A stretch of 64,000 nt of DNA, taken from positions 3,938,001 to 4,002,000 of the forward strand of contig CATNEN010000034.1 of the NCBI GenBank assembly GCA_950097015.1. The letters run 5' to 3'. Under the pieces are notes generated by a model that was given only the letters and a program-made list of their open reading frames with translations, was not told the DNA's origin and ran no database searches. The translations under genes and the position numbers were made by a program. This document shows positions 18,412 to 30,100 of the stretch, one piece after another (within the stretch, counting starts at the first letter, position 1; every line of letters starts with the position of its first letter). Source of the stretch: Macrostomum hystrix. Its lineage: Eukaryota > Platyhelminthes > Macrostomidae.

Positions 18412-20613
18412 TTATTTCTCATTATCCAAAACAAAATCGACTACACTTTCCGGAATCGGTAGATGATCGGCAATCGCACTATCTGGGCGCTGTACAATGT
18501 CCACATTCCCAGCTGGTGGCGACATGATCGATGTGGGCATAGAGAAATCGGAGTTAGCTGGACTCCAGACTGACACGCTAGCCACAGAGCTAGTCAGATC
18601 GCTCATAACATCCATCGACTCAGAGGCACCACCGCGCCTGCGCAGAGGCACATAGCCCGGGACATCTTCCTCCCTTGGAATCATTCCGCGCAGGACAACA
18701 CAATCCTGAAGTGAGCCGGAGCGCTTCACGATCATCGTTCTAGGAGATAGCGGATCGTCGCAGAACTTAGCAAGAGGCGTCGAATTGAAGTAGGTCTCCG
18801 GCTTCGGTGTCAGATTGAGTATTCTAATCGTGCCAGAAGTTTCGTTTGTTGAATAGCAAACAGTCACAGTTGCTGTTGTCTCCGAGAATCTCAGTAATGC
18901 AAAGTCTCTTTTTTCTTTTTCTTTTTCGACGTACTGCTTAATAGTATCGATAGCGTCAGTCTTAGAAATGAACCCATAGAGTAGGTCATTCATCCATAGA
19001 CTATGGGCATGATCTTTTATAAACTTGACGCACGTGTAAACAAAGTCCCATAGAGACTTTCCCTTGCCTATGAATGGTACCTTGATCAGGTCGTCAAACG
19101 TAATACAATTAGGATTTCCCGTTTTTGTCATTAGCTCCTGACACTTCGTCAAAAAGTAAAATCGGTTCTGACGTTCCAATCCGTACCTTGTTTCGTCAAA
19201 AATATAACGGTCCATCAAGTCGACGCACTGATCAGCGCTAATTGACTTAAGAACATCGAAGCCCATGCGAACTGGCATAGGAAACATGTTCTCGTAGGCA
19301 ATACATGCAGACGACTCCATTCTCTGGTTGTCATTTGTGATGAATGTCACGGGCCGAGACAGACAGTCGATCGACAAATCTTTACAATGAGCCCGAAAAT
19401 GGAAAGCAAATTTCTGCGCCCAAACAGGATTCTTTCGCGTGGGCAACTTGGTAACTTGAAGCGATATTTCCGCTGAAAACTTGTTGCCTCGCATCAGTTG
19501 GCGCCCATCTCTATCGCGTAAGGAAATGGCGCTCGCGTTCCTCAACTCATCCCATTTCAGGCTGCTCGCGTTCGCCTCAAGATTGCGGACGCAATCTTCA
19601 TTTAGTAGCGTAACATCGACAATCAATGCTTCGAACTGGAAGAGCTTACTGAAGAAGTCACCGAATAGTAACTCAATGTTGAACTTTACGTGCTTCTTCT
19701 CGCGAATGACTTGGCATGACTGGGTTAGGACAACCAGTGATTTCGATAGCAGGTGCTTTAGCTTGACATTAAAATCTGTGCACCCTAAAGCTTCGCTGGC
19801 TCTGTGGAGCTTCTCAAAGTCAACTGCTTCAACTAAAGAGTTGATTTCGAAGCGCTTTATATCATCGTTGACCAGCTCCCTCTTAGAATGAACGGAAAAA
19901 TAGTTTGCCAATTCATCGACAGCGGTTGTTAAATTATCAAATGATAATTGATTAAGAAATTCGCTCTCATTAAAAGCGCACAGAGCCAGTTCAACATCCT
20001 TGAGTTGGTTAGTGTCCTTAGTGAGACGAATTCTTTTCTGGAAATGTGTGAGTATGATGGCCTTCTCCGACACGCTATCGGAAGACAGTTCCCTTTTAAG
20101 CAATGTAATTCTTCCTGAAAATGCAGCCGGCTTTGAATGTTTCTGGAGCAATGAGGCTTCAAAGTCGAGAATTTTCCTGACCGCAAGCAGGAATGAGTAG
20201 CCATTGTCGGCCAGGAATTTCTTTTTGAACTCAGTCTCATAGCACACTTTTCTGTCTTCAAAGGCTAGCCTCTGGCGATCGGAATTGTTGCTGGAATCAC
20301 AAGAGCATGCCAGCCTATCCATACCCTGATAGTAGCTCAGCACGCGATCATGAAAATCAGTTACAAACGCGTTCATGCCCGTCTTTGGCTGCAGGAGCAG
20401 AAGCTTGTTATTGTCAGCTGAGACATCGATATTGTAATTAAGCAACTCCAGTCGTTCAGCCACAATGCACTCATCAAGGATGCTGCGCAAGTCTCTAGTG
20501 AAGAAATCGCCCATAATTTGCCGGTATAGCCAAAGCAAACTCGGCAGAACGGACCGGTTCTCCGATATCAGCGACTGAATCTTTGAAAACTGACCGCCAG
20601 ACTGACATGCCAT
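18412..20613 (-). CDS. STAT: STAT transcription factor, intronless
   Basis: Single exon, 733 residues, starting MACQSGGQFSK. The order fits STAT: N-terminal and coiled-coil region (about 1-290); DNA-binding core (QVIREKKHVKFNIELLFGDF, then PVTFITNDNQRMESSACIAY); linker (SLWDFVYTCVKFIKDHAHSLW-MNDLLYGFISK); SH2 with phosphotyrosine-binding Arg in ALLRFSE (about residue 575); and the activating tyrosine in PGYVPLR (about residue 654). A 79-residue Ser-rich tail resembles a transactivation domain. STATs are phosphorylated by JAK-type kinases, dimerise through SH2-pTyr contacts and enter the nucleus. The coding sequence has no intron, unlike most neighbours, and the sequence is divergent. It may be a retrocopy that became functional, or an intron-poor lineage gene. 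A minus-strand CCAAT motif near 20,650 could be promoter sequence. Confidence 0.9.
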   Translation of the reverse strand: MACQSGGQFSKIQSLISENRSVLPSLLWLYRQIMGDFFTRDLRSILDECIVAERLELLNYNIDVSADNNKLLLLQPKTGMNAFVTDFHDRVLSYYQGMDRLACSCDSSNNSDRQRLAFEDRKVCYETEFKKKFLADNGYSFLLAVRKILDFEASLLQKHSKPAAFSGRITLLKRELSSDSVSEKAIILTHFQKRIRLTKDTNQLKDVELALCAFNESEFLNQLSFDNLTTAVDELANYFSVHSKRELVNDDIKRFEINSLVEAVDFEKLHRASEALGCTDFNVKLKHLLSKSLVVLTQSCQVIREKKHVKFNIELLFGDFFSKLFQFEALIVDVTLLNEDCVRNLEANASSLKWDELRNASAISLRDRDGRQLMRGNKFSAEISLQVTKLPTRKNPVWAQKFAFHFRAHCKDLSIDCLSRPVTFITNDNQRMESSACIAYENMFPMPVRMGFDVLKSISADQCVDLMDRYIFDETRYGLERQNRFYFLTKCQELMTKTGNPNCITFDDLIKVPFIGKGKSLWDFVYTCVKFIKDHAHSLWMNDLLYGFISKTDAIDTIKQYVEKEKEKRDFALLRFSETTATVTVCYSTNETSGTIRILNLTPKPETYFNSTPLAKFCDDPLSPRTMIVKRSGSLQDCVVLRGMIPREEDVPGYVPLRRRGGASESMDVMSDLTSSVASVSVWSPANSDFSMPTSIMSPPAGNVDIVQRPDSAIADHLPIPESVVDFVLDNEK

Positions 20614-21333
20614 GCGACCTTGTGATCTGAAGCGTTTAAAAAAGGCATGTGATTGGCTACTTGATTAACTGAAGAAAATTCACTTAGAATTTCTCAAGAA
20701 AATTAGACTAAAGTGGATTATTTAACAACTATTGCAAATTCCTTTTTTAATTGACCTTTAAACATATCAAAATCGCTGGCTTTGTAAAGATTGAGACTAA
20801 AAATAAAAATAAAAACAAAAAATTATTGTTGCAGATTTTAACAATACGTATTTCTGTGTGCAACTTGAAAAGCAAAAATTACGTACGTTACTTTGAATCG
20901 TATTATTTTTTTATTTTTAATTATTAGCCATTACTTCACAACTCTAACCCTGTAAAATCAGAACAAATACTTAATATGTCATCACTAATAATGCAGCCAA
21001 TGAAAATAGCCAGTAGTGCGAGAACAAGTATCATCAGCTGTTCTTACCTAGCCAATACTACTCTGAGTACTCTTTGATGCATCATGCCTTCTCTTATGAA
21101 AAAACCAACATGCTGCTTTAGAAGCATAATTGTGTAAGAAATAGGAATTTAACCTAGGATTTGAAACATACTAAACAAGAACAGAAGAAGACAACAGAAA
21201 ATAAGCTTAAACTAACAATAAGCACATCGATTACAATAAAAATGCATACAGTCAGTGTGCCAATGTGTTCACCAGAATTCAGTTTAGTGCTTTCAGTCAG
21301 AGAATTTTTTACAGAAACCAGTAAAGACCCAAA
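20614..21333. other. intergenic between STAT and RPB7
   Basis: Minus-strand AGCCAATCA near 20,650-20,660 (CCAAT box) and TTTAAACG near 20,635 may belong to the STAT promoter. The rest is A+T-rich and holds the RPB7 3' UTR. Confidence 0.4.
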
Positions 21334-23928
21334 TCAGCTGAGGCCTAGGAAGTCGTCCATCAGGGTGCCAACGCCGAAGATGTCGCTGGCGTCGACTCGC
21401 ATGCCCATAATGCGAATGCGAATGTCGTCGTCCTCCTGGATGACGCTCTCCTCGTCTTCGGTCTTGTAGCACGGCGGATTGCTGGTCGGGTCAAACTTCA
21501 TGTTGCCCGGTATGCTGTGCCGCGAGATGAAGACGGACAGGGGCCCGACCTCTGTGAAGATGCCCACCTTATTGACTTGGGTCACCACGGCGTCAAGCAC
21601 CTCGCCTTTGAATGGTCGGAAGACAACGGCGTTGTATTTAACCGGGTAGAGCACGAAGCCTCGACCTGGTTGGATTATGCCATCGCCGACGTGAGTAACT
21701 CGGCTAACGCACACAATAAATCCGTACCTGGAAGCATTAGAGGAATATTATTATGAACGGCTTGTTGTTGCCAAGTCATCTGGATTTATTTAAGTATATG
21801 TAGGGCCAGAGAAAGAGATAAAATAAGAACTGAAGGTCTGAATATGGCCTGAGGAAAGGCTGGAAGCCACTCATAATGGCCATGATGCCACCATTTAAGG
21901 TATGATGCCACCTTAATGCCACTTATGAAGGCTAAGATGCTTTTTTAAGCTTAGATGCCACTTTAAAAGGCCTGAGGAAGAGGCTGAAAAGGGCCTGAGG
22001 ATATCGTCAAGTCAATAAATTCACTCACTTTCCATTACAGGTGCCTTCCACCTCAGAGTGGAGCTTTTTGGTAATGATCTGTTGGATTTGTGGCCCAAAG
22101 TATCGCGGATGCAGAAGGATTTCATGCTCCAGAACAACCTGACCAATTATTAATTATTAAGAAAGATTTTATTTAATGGCAAATAAAACGGAATCTAGCT
22201 TAGTTTTTAGGCTTCAAGAAACAATATATTGTTTAATTCTACATCTGAAAATGCAAAAGAACAAATTACAAGTGTACACTGTATTTTCATACTCAAAAGA
22301 AAACACTACAGATGGTAGTACAAGGTTGCAGTGGAAGATCCATACAATACTTGTGATAAAACATTCAGTTTCACGTGTACTTAAGTCAAGCAATAGGGTC
22401 TCTGGCTATTTGGCATACCATTTGTGCCAATTTATTTCCTTGAGTGCATTCATGTAGAAATATTTCTCTAATAAATATATTATCACCTTAGTGGCAAACA
22501 AATTCTTTTCTTTTATTTATTGAAAACAATTAACTAATGTTGAACACATCCTTTTTCATGTTTATATGTGAAAAGCGATGCTAGTTTTTTTACAAAAAAG
22601 CATCTTAATATACCTATTTTCATGTATCTAGTACATATATCTATGCAAGTACAGAATGAGCTTATTAGCTTTGCTATAACATCAGGATCAAAGAGTCTTC
22701 AGGGAGACAATGCAATAACATTATTACAAAGTAGAATAGCCAAGAATTATTTCGTTATCAGTTAATTTTTTCCATTTTGCAAATGTATCTACTCTTACCC
22801 TCCTAATCCTTCTAAACAATATAATAATGGACTTGGCCTCATGGACTAATGGATTGGCCAGTTAGGAAGAGTTGTTTTTCTTGTTGACAAGTTATAAAAT
22901 ATCCCTGCTCCATTTTGAGTATAAGCAAATCCTATAACTATCATCTATCTTTAACTTATCAGACAACTTGTACACTTCTTGCTCAATATTCCTGAACTCA
23001 TTTCTTGTCCTGACCAATAAGCTATTTGTGTGTTTCCTGTGTGGTGCAAACACATTTGAAATTCAAATTGTCAAGTGAATATATGTTGATATCATGCAAT
23101 AGCTAGATAATGCATTAGCAAATAGAGGCTAGGTGACCAAGAAAATACTATGGGTGAATTAAGCATGTGAGCTCTGCTACTGCTCTACTGATATTTAAAT
23201 GATTTTCTGTCCATTGAAATTTGAATTGAGAGGCTGAAATATAAATTAGTCTCAATTCTCAATTAAGAGGCTATTATTCAAAATTGTCAGTCAAATTCTA
23301 TCTATAAATTGGCAATCTAGGTCAAAATCAATGACTTAAATGACTCAATGGTTTAAAGTCTAGAAAATGAAGTTACAATAATTGTCAGATGAAAGAGTTA
23401 AAAATGGAAAACATACGTAAAAATGATAATATAATCTAATAATATGCCTATTCAACAAAGTGGTTAGTACAAGATATTTCATCAGATATATTCAATTTTG
23501 AGTAAAATGAGTATAATGAGTATACTTTTTGCTATTTAAAAAATATTACACATAAACAACATAGCCACATAAAAAGCTGACAGAGGCCATCACAGTTTGT
23601 AAAGCTTTTGGAAGCTTTGAAACACAAAAATACATAATGTTTTTCAGGATTTGGGTTTTAAAATACTTAAAACATTTATAAACAAAAAACATAGCATTTA
23701 AAAATTAATGCTGTTTGCTTGAATGTATACATTGTTTTCACAAGATTGTCCTATATATTTGGCTGATACTATATGTATGCACAATGGTAAGTTGCCCGTC
23801 TTAAGTGCATATTTTATACAGTTAATTGTCAGTTAATACTATGAGAAAAAATTATAAAAGTCATTCACTTAATTCTGATGCGAAATATTAACTTTACTTA
23901 ATAAAATATTACTTACAAAGTAGAACAT
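21334..23928 (-). CDS. POLR2G: RNA polymerase II subunit RPB7
   Basis: Three coding exons: 23917-23928 (MFYF, only 12 coding bases, GTAAGT donor), 22029-22138 ([20 protein letters not shown]...EGTCNGK) and 21334-21727 ([20 protein letters not shown]...MDDFLGLS). Phases agree and the product is 171 residues, against 172 for the human protein. The N-terminal RNP-like domain and C-terminal S1/OB fold are both complete ([41 protein letters not shown]). RPB7 pairs with RPB4 to form the stalk of Pol II. The first intron is 1.8 kb with no minisatellite, unlike most other long introns here. Without the tiny first exon the protein would look truncated. Confidence 0.93.
22139..23916. other. intron 1 of RPB7
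   Basis: A+T-rich, no tandem array, no SINE and no coding potential recognised. Confidence 0.6.
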
Positions 23929-25420
23929 TCTCTTCTTGTTGATTGCCACAACAAAAATAATCTTGCTTAGGCGCACACTACAATTGACAATTGAAAAGTA
24001 TAACTTTTTTGTGTCGTTGCGAGGCTGAAATTTCAGATAGAAAAATAAATCTGCATATAACAGATGAATAATCCTGTGTTATGCCGAAAAATTCAGGACA
24101 CTTCGCTAGTAGGAAAGTGATTGACGTAAGACAGCCGACAGTAAAGGTTCCTTTGAGAAAATCCTTTCTATGAAACAGCGCTATTCGTATTTTATAAAAA
24201 AGTTAAATGAATTTTTTAAATTCACTTTAGGTGGTTTAAATCACTTTAACCACCTTATAAGTGAACTTATGATAAAAAAGCAAAATTTCGCTTTATAATT
24301 TATATGTTTAATTTAGATATATGGATTCAAGTATCTCTCTATCGACAGTTGGATTAGTTTCGGACGTTTATCCCGCACAGTTTATAAAAACTTAAGGTAT
24401 CAGATCAGCGTTTTTTATTTCAATCTTAAAAATAACGACGGAAATGCAAGATGTACAAAAATGTGCCCATTAAGGATTTAAAACAATTATGAATCAACTT
24501 GATAAACAGATCGGTGTCAACTGTTTGAAATTTCACACCCTAAGAATGCAAATGATGCGTTCCAATCGGTGGAAAATATATATTTCGTCACATTTGGGAC
24601 CAAATCTGGTCTAGAAAACCGAATGAGAAAACAAGACTAGTTTATAAAACAAAAATATTTTTATGTTCTGCTTCTTATAACTAAGGCTTTTTCATGTCTA
24701 AACAAAATATTCGTCACCGCTATCATTTTGCCAAATCACTCCAGGTCCCACAGGACAACCATCCCCTCAAACATCGGGGGGCCGGAAAACATTGCCAGAC
24801 GTTTCCTCATTGGTTGGCTCTGGTCGTCTTTTTTCCTAACCCTCCAAATGCTTTATTCTAAACTTGATGCTTCAGATTTAGATACAACGACAACGAGCCA
24901 ATGCTTAAGTTAAGGTCCAAATTGGTCTTTGTTTAAATAATGTCTCGAGTCTTGTTCGATCCCCTAAAAGCTCTCTTCTAATTTGCGAAAGACAACCCCA
25001 AATTTGGCTTGCTACTCTGGACCGATCATTCTCTCTCTGTCACCTCATTTGCGTTCGCTTCTTCTTTCCTGTCCCAGACTCCACCCGTCGCCCACCCCCT
25101 CCACCGACTTACCAGCCTCAAAGCTTTTAAACACACAACCCACCTCGGTCACGATTGCATGCAACAAAGCAGGAACAAACTAATTGTCAAGGCTGATGAG
25201 AGCCATTTAATCAAAAAATTTCAGAAAGTATCCTAAAGGTGAAGTTTTTGCAATCGCTGGTAGCACAACGGGGACAGACGTCAAAGTTATTCATTCTCTT
25301 TGTGTAAGTTTTAAGCAGATTTGACTTTCATTGCCATAATTTTAATTTCCTTTTCCCATCGTCAGCCGGCTAATTAATCAGTCTTCAAACCTGAGACCAA
25401 ACTGCCACTCCAAATCCTAG
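23929..25420. other. intergenic region upstream of RPB7
   Basis: Expected RPB7 promoter on the minus strand near 23,950-24,100; no TATA box is obvious. Pyrimidine-rich tracts at 25,030-25,120 have no coding support. Confidence 0.35.
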
Positions 25421-26140
25421 CTACGCTCCCAATCCCACTGTCCCAATCCCACTCTCCCAATCCCACTCTCCAAAACCTACTCTCCCAATCCTTCTCTCCC
25501 AATAATCCCACTCTCCCAATCCTACTCTCCCAATCCCATTCTCCCAATCCCACTCTCCCAATCCCACTCTCCCAATCCCACTCTCCCAATCCCACTCTCC
25601 CAATCCCACTCTCCCAATCCTACTCTCCCAATCCTACTCTCCCAATCCCTCTCTCCCAATCCCACTCTCCCAATCCTACTCTCCCAATCCTACTCTCCCA
25701 ATCCCTCTCTCCCAATCCCACTCTCCCAATCCCACTCTCCCAATCCCTCTCTCCCAATCCCACTCTCCCAATCCTACACTCCCAATCCTACACTCCCAAT
25801 CCTATTCTCCCAATCCCACTCTCCCAATCCCACTCTCCCAATCCCACTCTCCCAATCCCACTCTCCCGATCCCACTCTCCCAATCCCACTCTCCCAATCC
25901 TACTCTACAAATCCTACTCTACAAATCCTACTCTACAAATCCAACTCTCCCAATCCTACTCTACAAATCTTACTCTACAAATCCTACTCTACAAATCCAA
26001 CTCTCCCAATCCTAGTCTCCCTATCAAGCTCTCCCAATCCTAGTCTCCCAATCCCACTCTCCCAATCCTAGTCTCCCAATCCCACTCTCCCAATCTCCCT
26101 ATCAAGCTCTCTCAATCCTGCTCTCTGAATCCCACTCTGT
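25420..26140. repeat. 14-bp minisatellite
   Basis: About 50 units of CTCTCCCAATCCCA with many variants (CCTACTC, CTACAAATCC). It is strongly strand-asymmetric: pyrimidine plus A on the plus strand. Confidence 0.9.
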
Positions 26141-26559
26141 GGTAATAATCGGACATTTAGCATGCACCATTGCTCCCATGATTTTGCCATTGCTTTTGCT
26201 TGTCTACCTCCTTCTGTGTACACTTGCGCAAAAACTCTCAGCTATACCGAAGAAATGTCAGTTATTCGCTTTGCGCAGCACAAAATAGGGTGTAAAGGTC
26301 CTTTTCAATCTGCGTAAACCGAGCAACTAAAAAGGATTAAGGAAATAGCCCACGCAGAAAAATGCTGCGCTATCGTTTCCTGTACCCGCCCCAGTGTTTT
26401 TCTTTCCTATCCACCCAGGCAGTTTTTAATCCCGACCCCCATCCCCACTCCACATTGCAAGAGGATCTAGAATTTTCCAACCGGAAGTTTGAGTCCTTAA
26501 ATGAGTCAAAACACGCACTCACGAGTGGAATTATTTCAAAAAGACGGAAATCTATATCT

Positions 26560-26730
26560 GAAAAAATATGAATAATAACATGAGTTAAAAAATAGGAATA
26601 TTAACATGAGTTAAAAAATAGGATTATTAAAATGAGTTAAAAAATATGAATAATAACAGGAGTTAAAAAATAGGAATATTAACATGAGTTAAAAAATAGG
26701 ATTATTAACATGAGTTAAAAAACGAATTTA
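26560..26730. repeat. 26-bp minisatellite, short
   Basis: About six units containing AACATGAGTTAAAAAATAGG. Confidence 0.8.
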
Positions 26731-26734
26731 GGAC

Positions 26735-27082
26735 TTCAGCAAATTTGTAAAATGCCAGCAATGCAGAAAAAACGGAAAATTGTGCAAACTGCAGTTTGGC
26801 CAATTGATAGACTTGGGTTCTCGTCCAATCAGATTCCGCTATGCTGGTACCTACCCGCCTCAGTCATTCTAGCTTTTCTTATGAGCTTAATCCTGTCCAA
26901 ATCTTTAAAAGAGCCAGTTTTTTACCGCGAGAATTTCTTCGTAGTATTTACGAAGTATTACGAAGTATAAACGTAGTATTTTTAGAGTTGGGTAGGTGTG
27001 CAGAATACTGCGCGAATAGAATCGAATATTAATCAACAACTTCCTGCAAAAGCAAAGAGTTTTCTTCTACACTACCTTCCAG
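26735..27082. other. intergenic, upstream of the FAM53-like exon
   Basis: No coding potential. It ends in CTACACTACCTTCCAG at 27,082, a possible cis- or trans-splice acceptor. Duplicated TTACGAAGTA runs occur near 26,946-26,966. Confidence 0.3.
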
Positions 27083-27109
27083 ACGGGACTTGATCCCGGC
27101 CAAGCCGTC

Positions 27110-30100
27110 ATGACAACAATGTCTGGAAATCGTGACTTTCTACGACCCTGCGATAGTACACCGTTTCATCCGTACAGTCCCTCAGCTTCCAGGGCTTTCG
27201 CAGCTGCGGCAACCGCTGCAGCTTCACGTGACTATTTTGGTGAGCGATTAAATATGCTAAGAGCAGTCGATCCGACAGTTTAAATCATTAGACAGACCAC
27301 CCAGGTGACACTCACAGCCAAAATGTACTTTTAAACATTTGGCCAGAAGTACTTTTATCAGCAAGTTATTGTAAAAGAATATATATATACGAAAAGCCTG
27401 ATGCGCAAACAGAATGTTCTTAGCAACAAAAAAGCGATCGCCACATTTGTTGCAGCAATTTTGGCACGTATCTGCGACGCAAAGTAAAACAAAAAAATCC
27501 GTTAGACTTATGGACATTCCTGGAAACACACCCACTACGCAGTACCCACCCCCCAAGGCTAAACCGCAAACTGCACTATCAATTCTCTTTCTCCCTTCTC
27601 CCTGTCTTGTACAATTCTTCCTCTTCTTTGCTGCTTCTGTTGTGGGGCATATTTTCGCTTGGCAAATCCCCCTGATCCCCAAGCCGAGTTGCTGACTGTA
27701 AAAAGTAGTTTTTAAGTATTTTCCCTTCTTCCCCTCTCCCTTAACAGCACGGTGATGATGAGTCATCGCAACCGTAATCCCCAAATACACCAGCCAAAGA
27801 GGGGAGTTTTTTCCCAGGCCCCTTTTGCCGCCATCTCCTGACTGGCTGGCAGTCGGCCAAACCGCCTGTACCCGCAATCTGCGCGTTGTCCTCGAGATTC
27901 ACTGGAATAGCAGAACAGCAGGCACCCCATGTCTACCGTCTGCATCCCCAAGCCTTATAATTCTTCCACTTTCCTGTGACTCTCAGCCTCCAAGCAGGAC
28001 TCATTTCATTCAATTCATTCTAACTGCATATCAACAATAAATGGAGGACTAGCTATATACCACTAATAGTATAGTGTCTCTGAGTTTCATGAGGCTGAGG
28101 ATAAGAAAATGGTTGGCTAAATCCCTTGTTTATTAGGATAGTATACATCAGATATAATTTATTATTCATTCCAAGCAGCTCACTGGCTGTACTTATATCT
28201 TATATCTTCTAATATAATATAATACGAATCCTACCACACATTTATCAAAGCAGCATCTCATGAATACTAAATTTGAGAAGTTCATACTCAACTGTCCCAC
28301 TGAGTGTAAATAATCATCAGTTTAGCTCAGCGCAACGCTTTTCAATTCTAGATATAAACAAGTTAGTGAATGGGATATTAGCGGCACATCGATTGTGGCT
28401 TATCTTATGAAGATTGGGATTTAGGAGTTGTAGGATTAGGGGTTTGTAGGATTTCTGGTTTGTGGGATTTAGGGTTTATGGGATTTAGGGTTTATGGGAT
28501 TTAGGGTTTATGGGATTTAGGGTTTATGGGATTTAGGGTTTATGGGATTTAGGGTTTATGGGATTTAGGGTTTATGGGATTTAGGGTTTATGGGATTTAG
28601 GGTTTATGGGATTTAGGGTTTATGGGATTTAGGGTTAAGGGATTTCGAATTTGTGTGATTTAGGGCTTATGGGATTTAGGGTTTATGGGATTTAGGGTTT
28701 ATGGGATTTAGGGTTTATGGGATTTAGGGTTTATGGGATTTAGGGTTTATGGGATTTAGGGTTTATGGGATTTATGGTTAAGGGATTTCGAATTTGTGTG
28801 ATTTAGGGCTTATGGGATTTAGGGTTTATGGGATTTAGGGTTTATGGGATTTAGGGTTTATGGGATTTAGGGTTTATGGGATTTAGGGTTTATGGGATTT
28901 AGGGTTTATGGGATTTAGGGTTTATGGGATTTAGGGTTTATGGGATTTAGGGTTTATGGGATTTAGGGTTAAGGGATTGCGAATTTGTGTGATTTAGGGC
29001 TTATGGGATTTAGGGTTTATGGGATTTAGGGTTAAGTGATTGCGAATTTGTGTGATTTAGGGCTTATGGGATTTAGGGTTTATGGGATTTAGGGTTAAGG
29101 GATTTCGAATTGTGTGATTTAGGGCTTATGGGATTTAGGGTTTATGGGATTTAGGGTTTATGGGATTTAGGGTTTATGTGATTTAGGGTTTATGGGATTT
29201 AGGGTTTATGGGATTTAGGGTTTATGGGATTTAGGGTTTATGGGAATTAAGGTTTATGGGATTTAGGGTTTATGGGATAGTTAGAAAAGTAACTTTAGCG
29301 AAATAGCGACTCCCGTTGTGAGTGCATGTTTCTTTTCGGCCCTAAACTAGTCGACCCGCGAATCTAATTCTCTCTCCAGCTTTTTAAAATGCGCCTTTGA
29401 ATAATTTTCATCCACTCCAAATCCACTTATTCGGGAGGCTGGATCTAGTGGCAGGTCAAGTGGCATCAGTGCCAACTGCATCAATGAATGCCCTTTGACT
29501 TCAAGGATCTGCTCAACCTTAAATTCCGAATCCCAAAGCGCCCGCCTGTCTTTGTTGAGACCTCAGTTTTATAAAGGTCGCGTGGCTGTACCGATGCTTC
29601 ATAAAGAATCATATTTTAATAATAAAATATGACGCCAAGCGATCCTCAGATGATGAAGTGTAAAAAACAAAAAATATATTGTAGAATTTTTTATCAGATA
29701 GAATAATAGGCATTTTCAGTCTCCAATAATTTAGCTGTGTTTCACCGTGTCTGTGGCCTCGTCACGAAACTGTTGCCTTTCCATATTGCCATTTCCTATC
29801 TCCCACCAGCCCAAGCATTTTCTTTTTTTTGACAGCACGTGATTAACTTCAGCCTCACAAACGAGTCCCGCTAACTTCTAGAAGCGATTGAAAAAACAGT
29901 ATAAGCCAAAGAATGAATGGAAGACCGCGTCGGCTGCGGGGCTGCTGCCATAGTGGGGGGGGGGAGAGAGAACTCGTCAACATGTCGCTGTTCAAAGGCG
30001 GCACTTTACCGCGCCGACAAAAGCATGCCCCTATCCCGGCCTTTCTATATTCCACTATTTTTCAATCTCAATGTTTATTCTAAGTCTTCTATAAAGGCGC

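Noticed and set aside
28430-29280. A real telomere or chromosome end
   Set aside because: The unit is 16 bp with alternating TTTAGGG and TTTATGGG and lies between unique sequences inside a likely intron, so it is only telomere-like.
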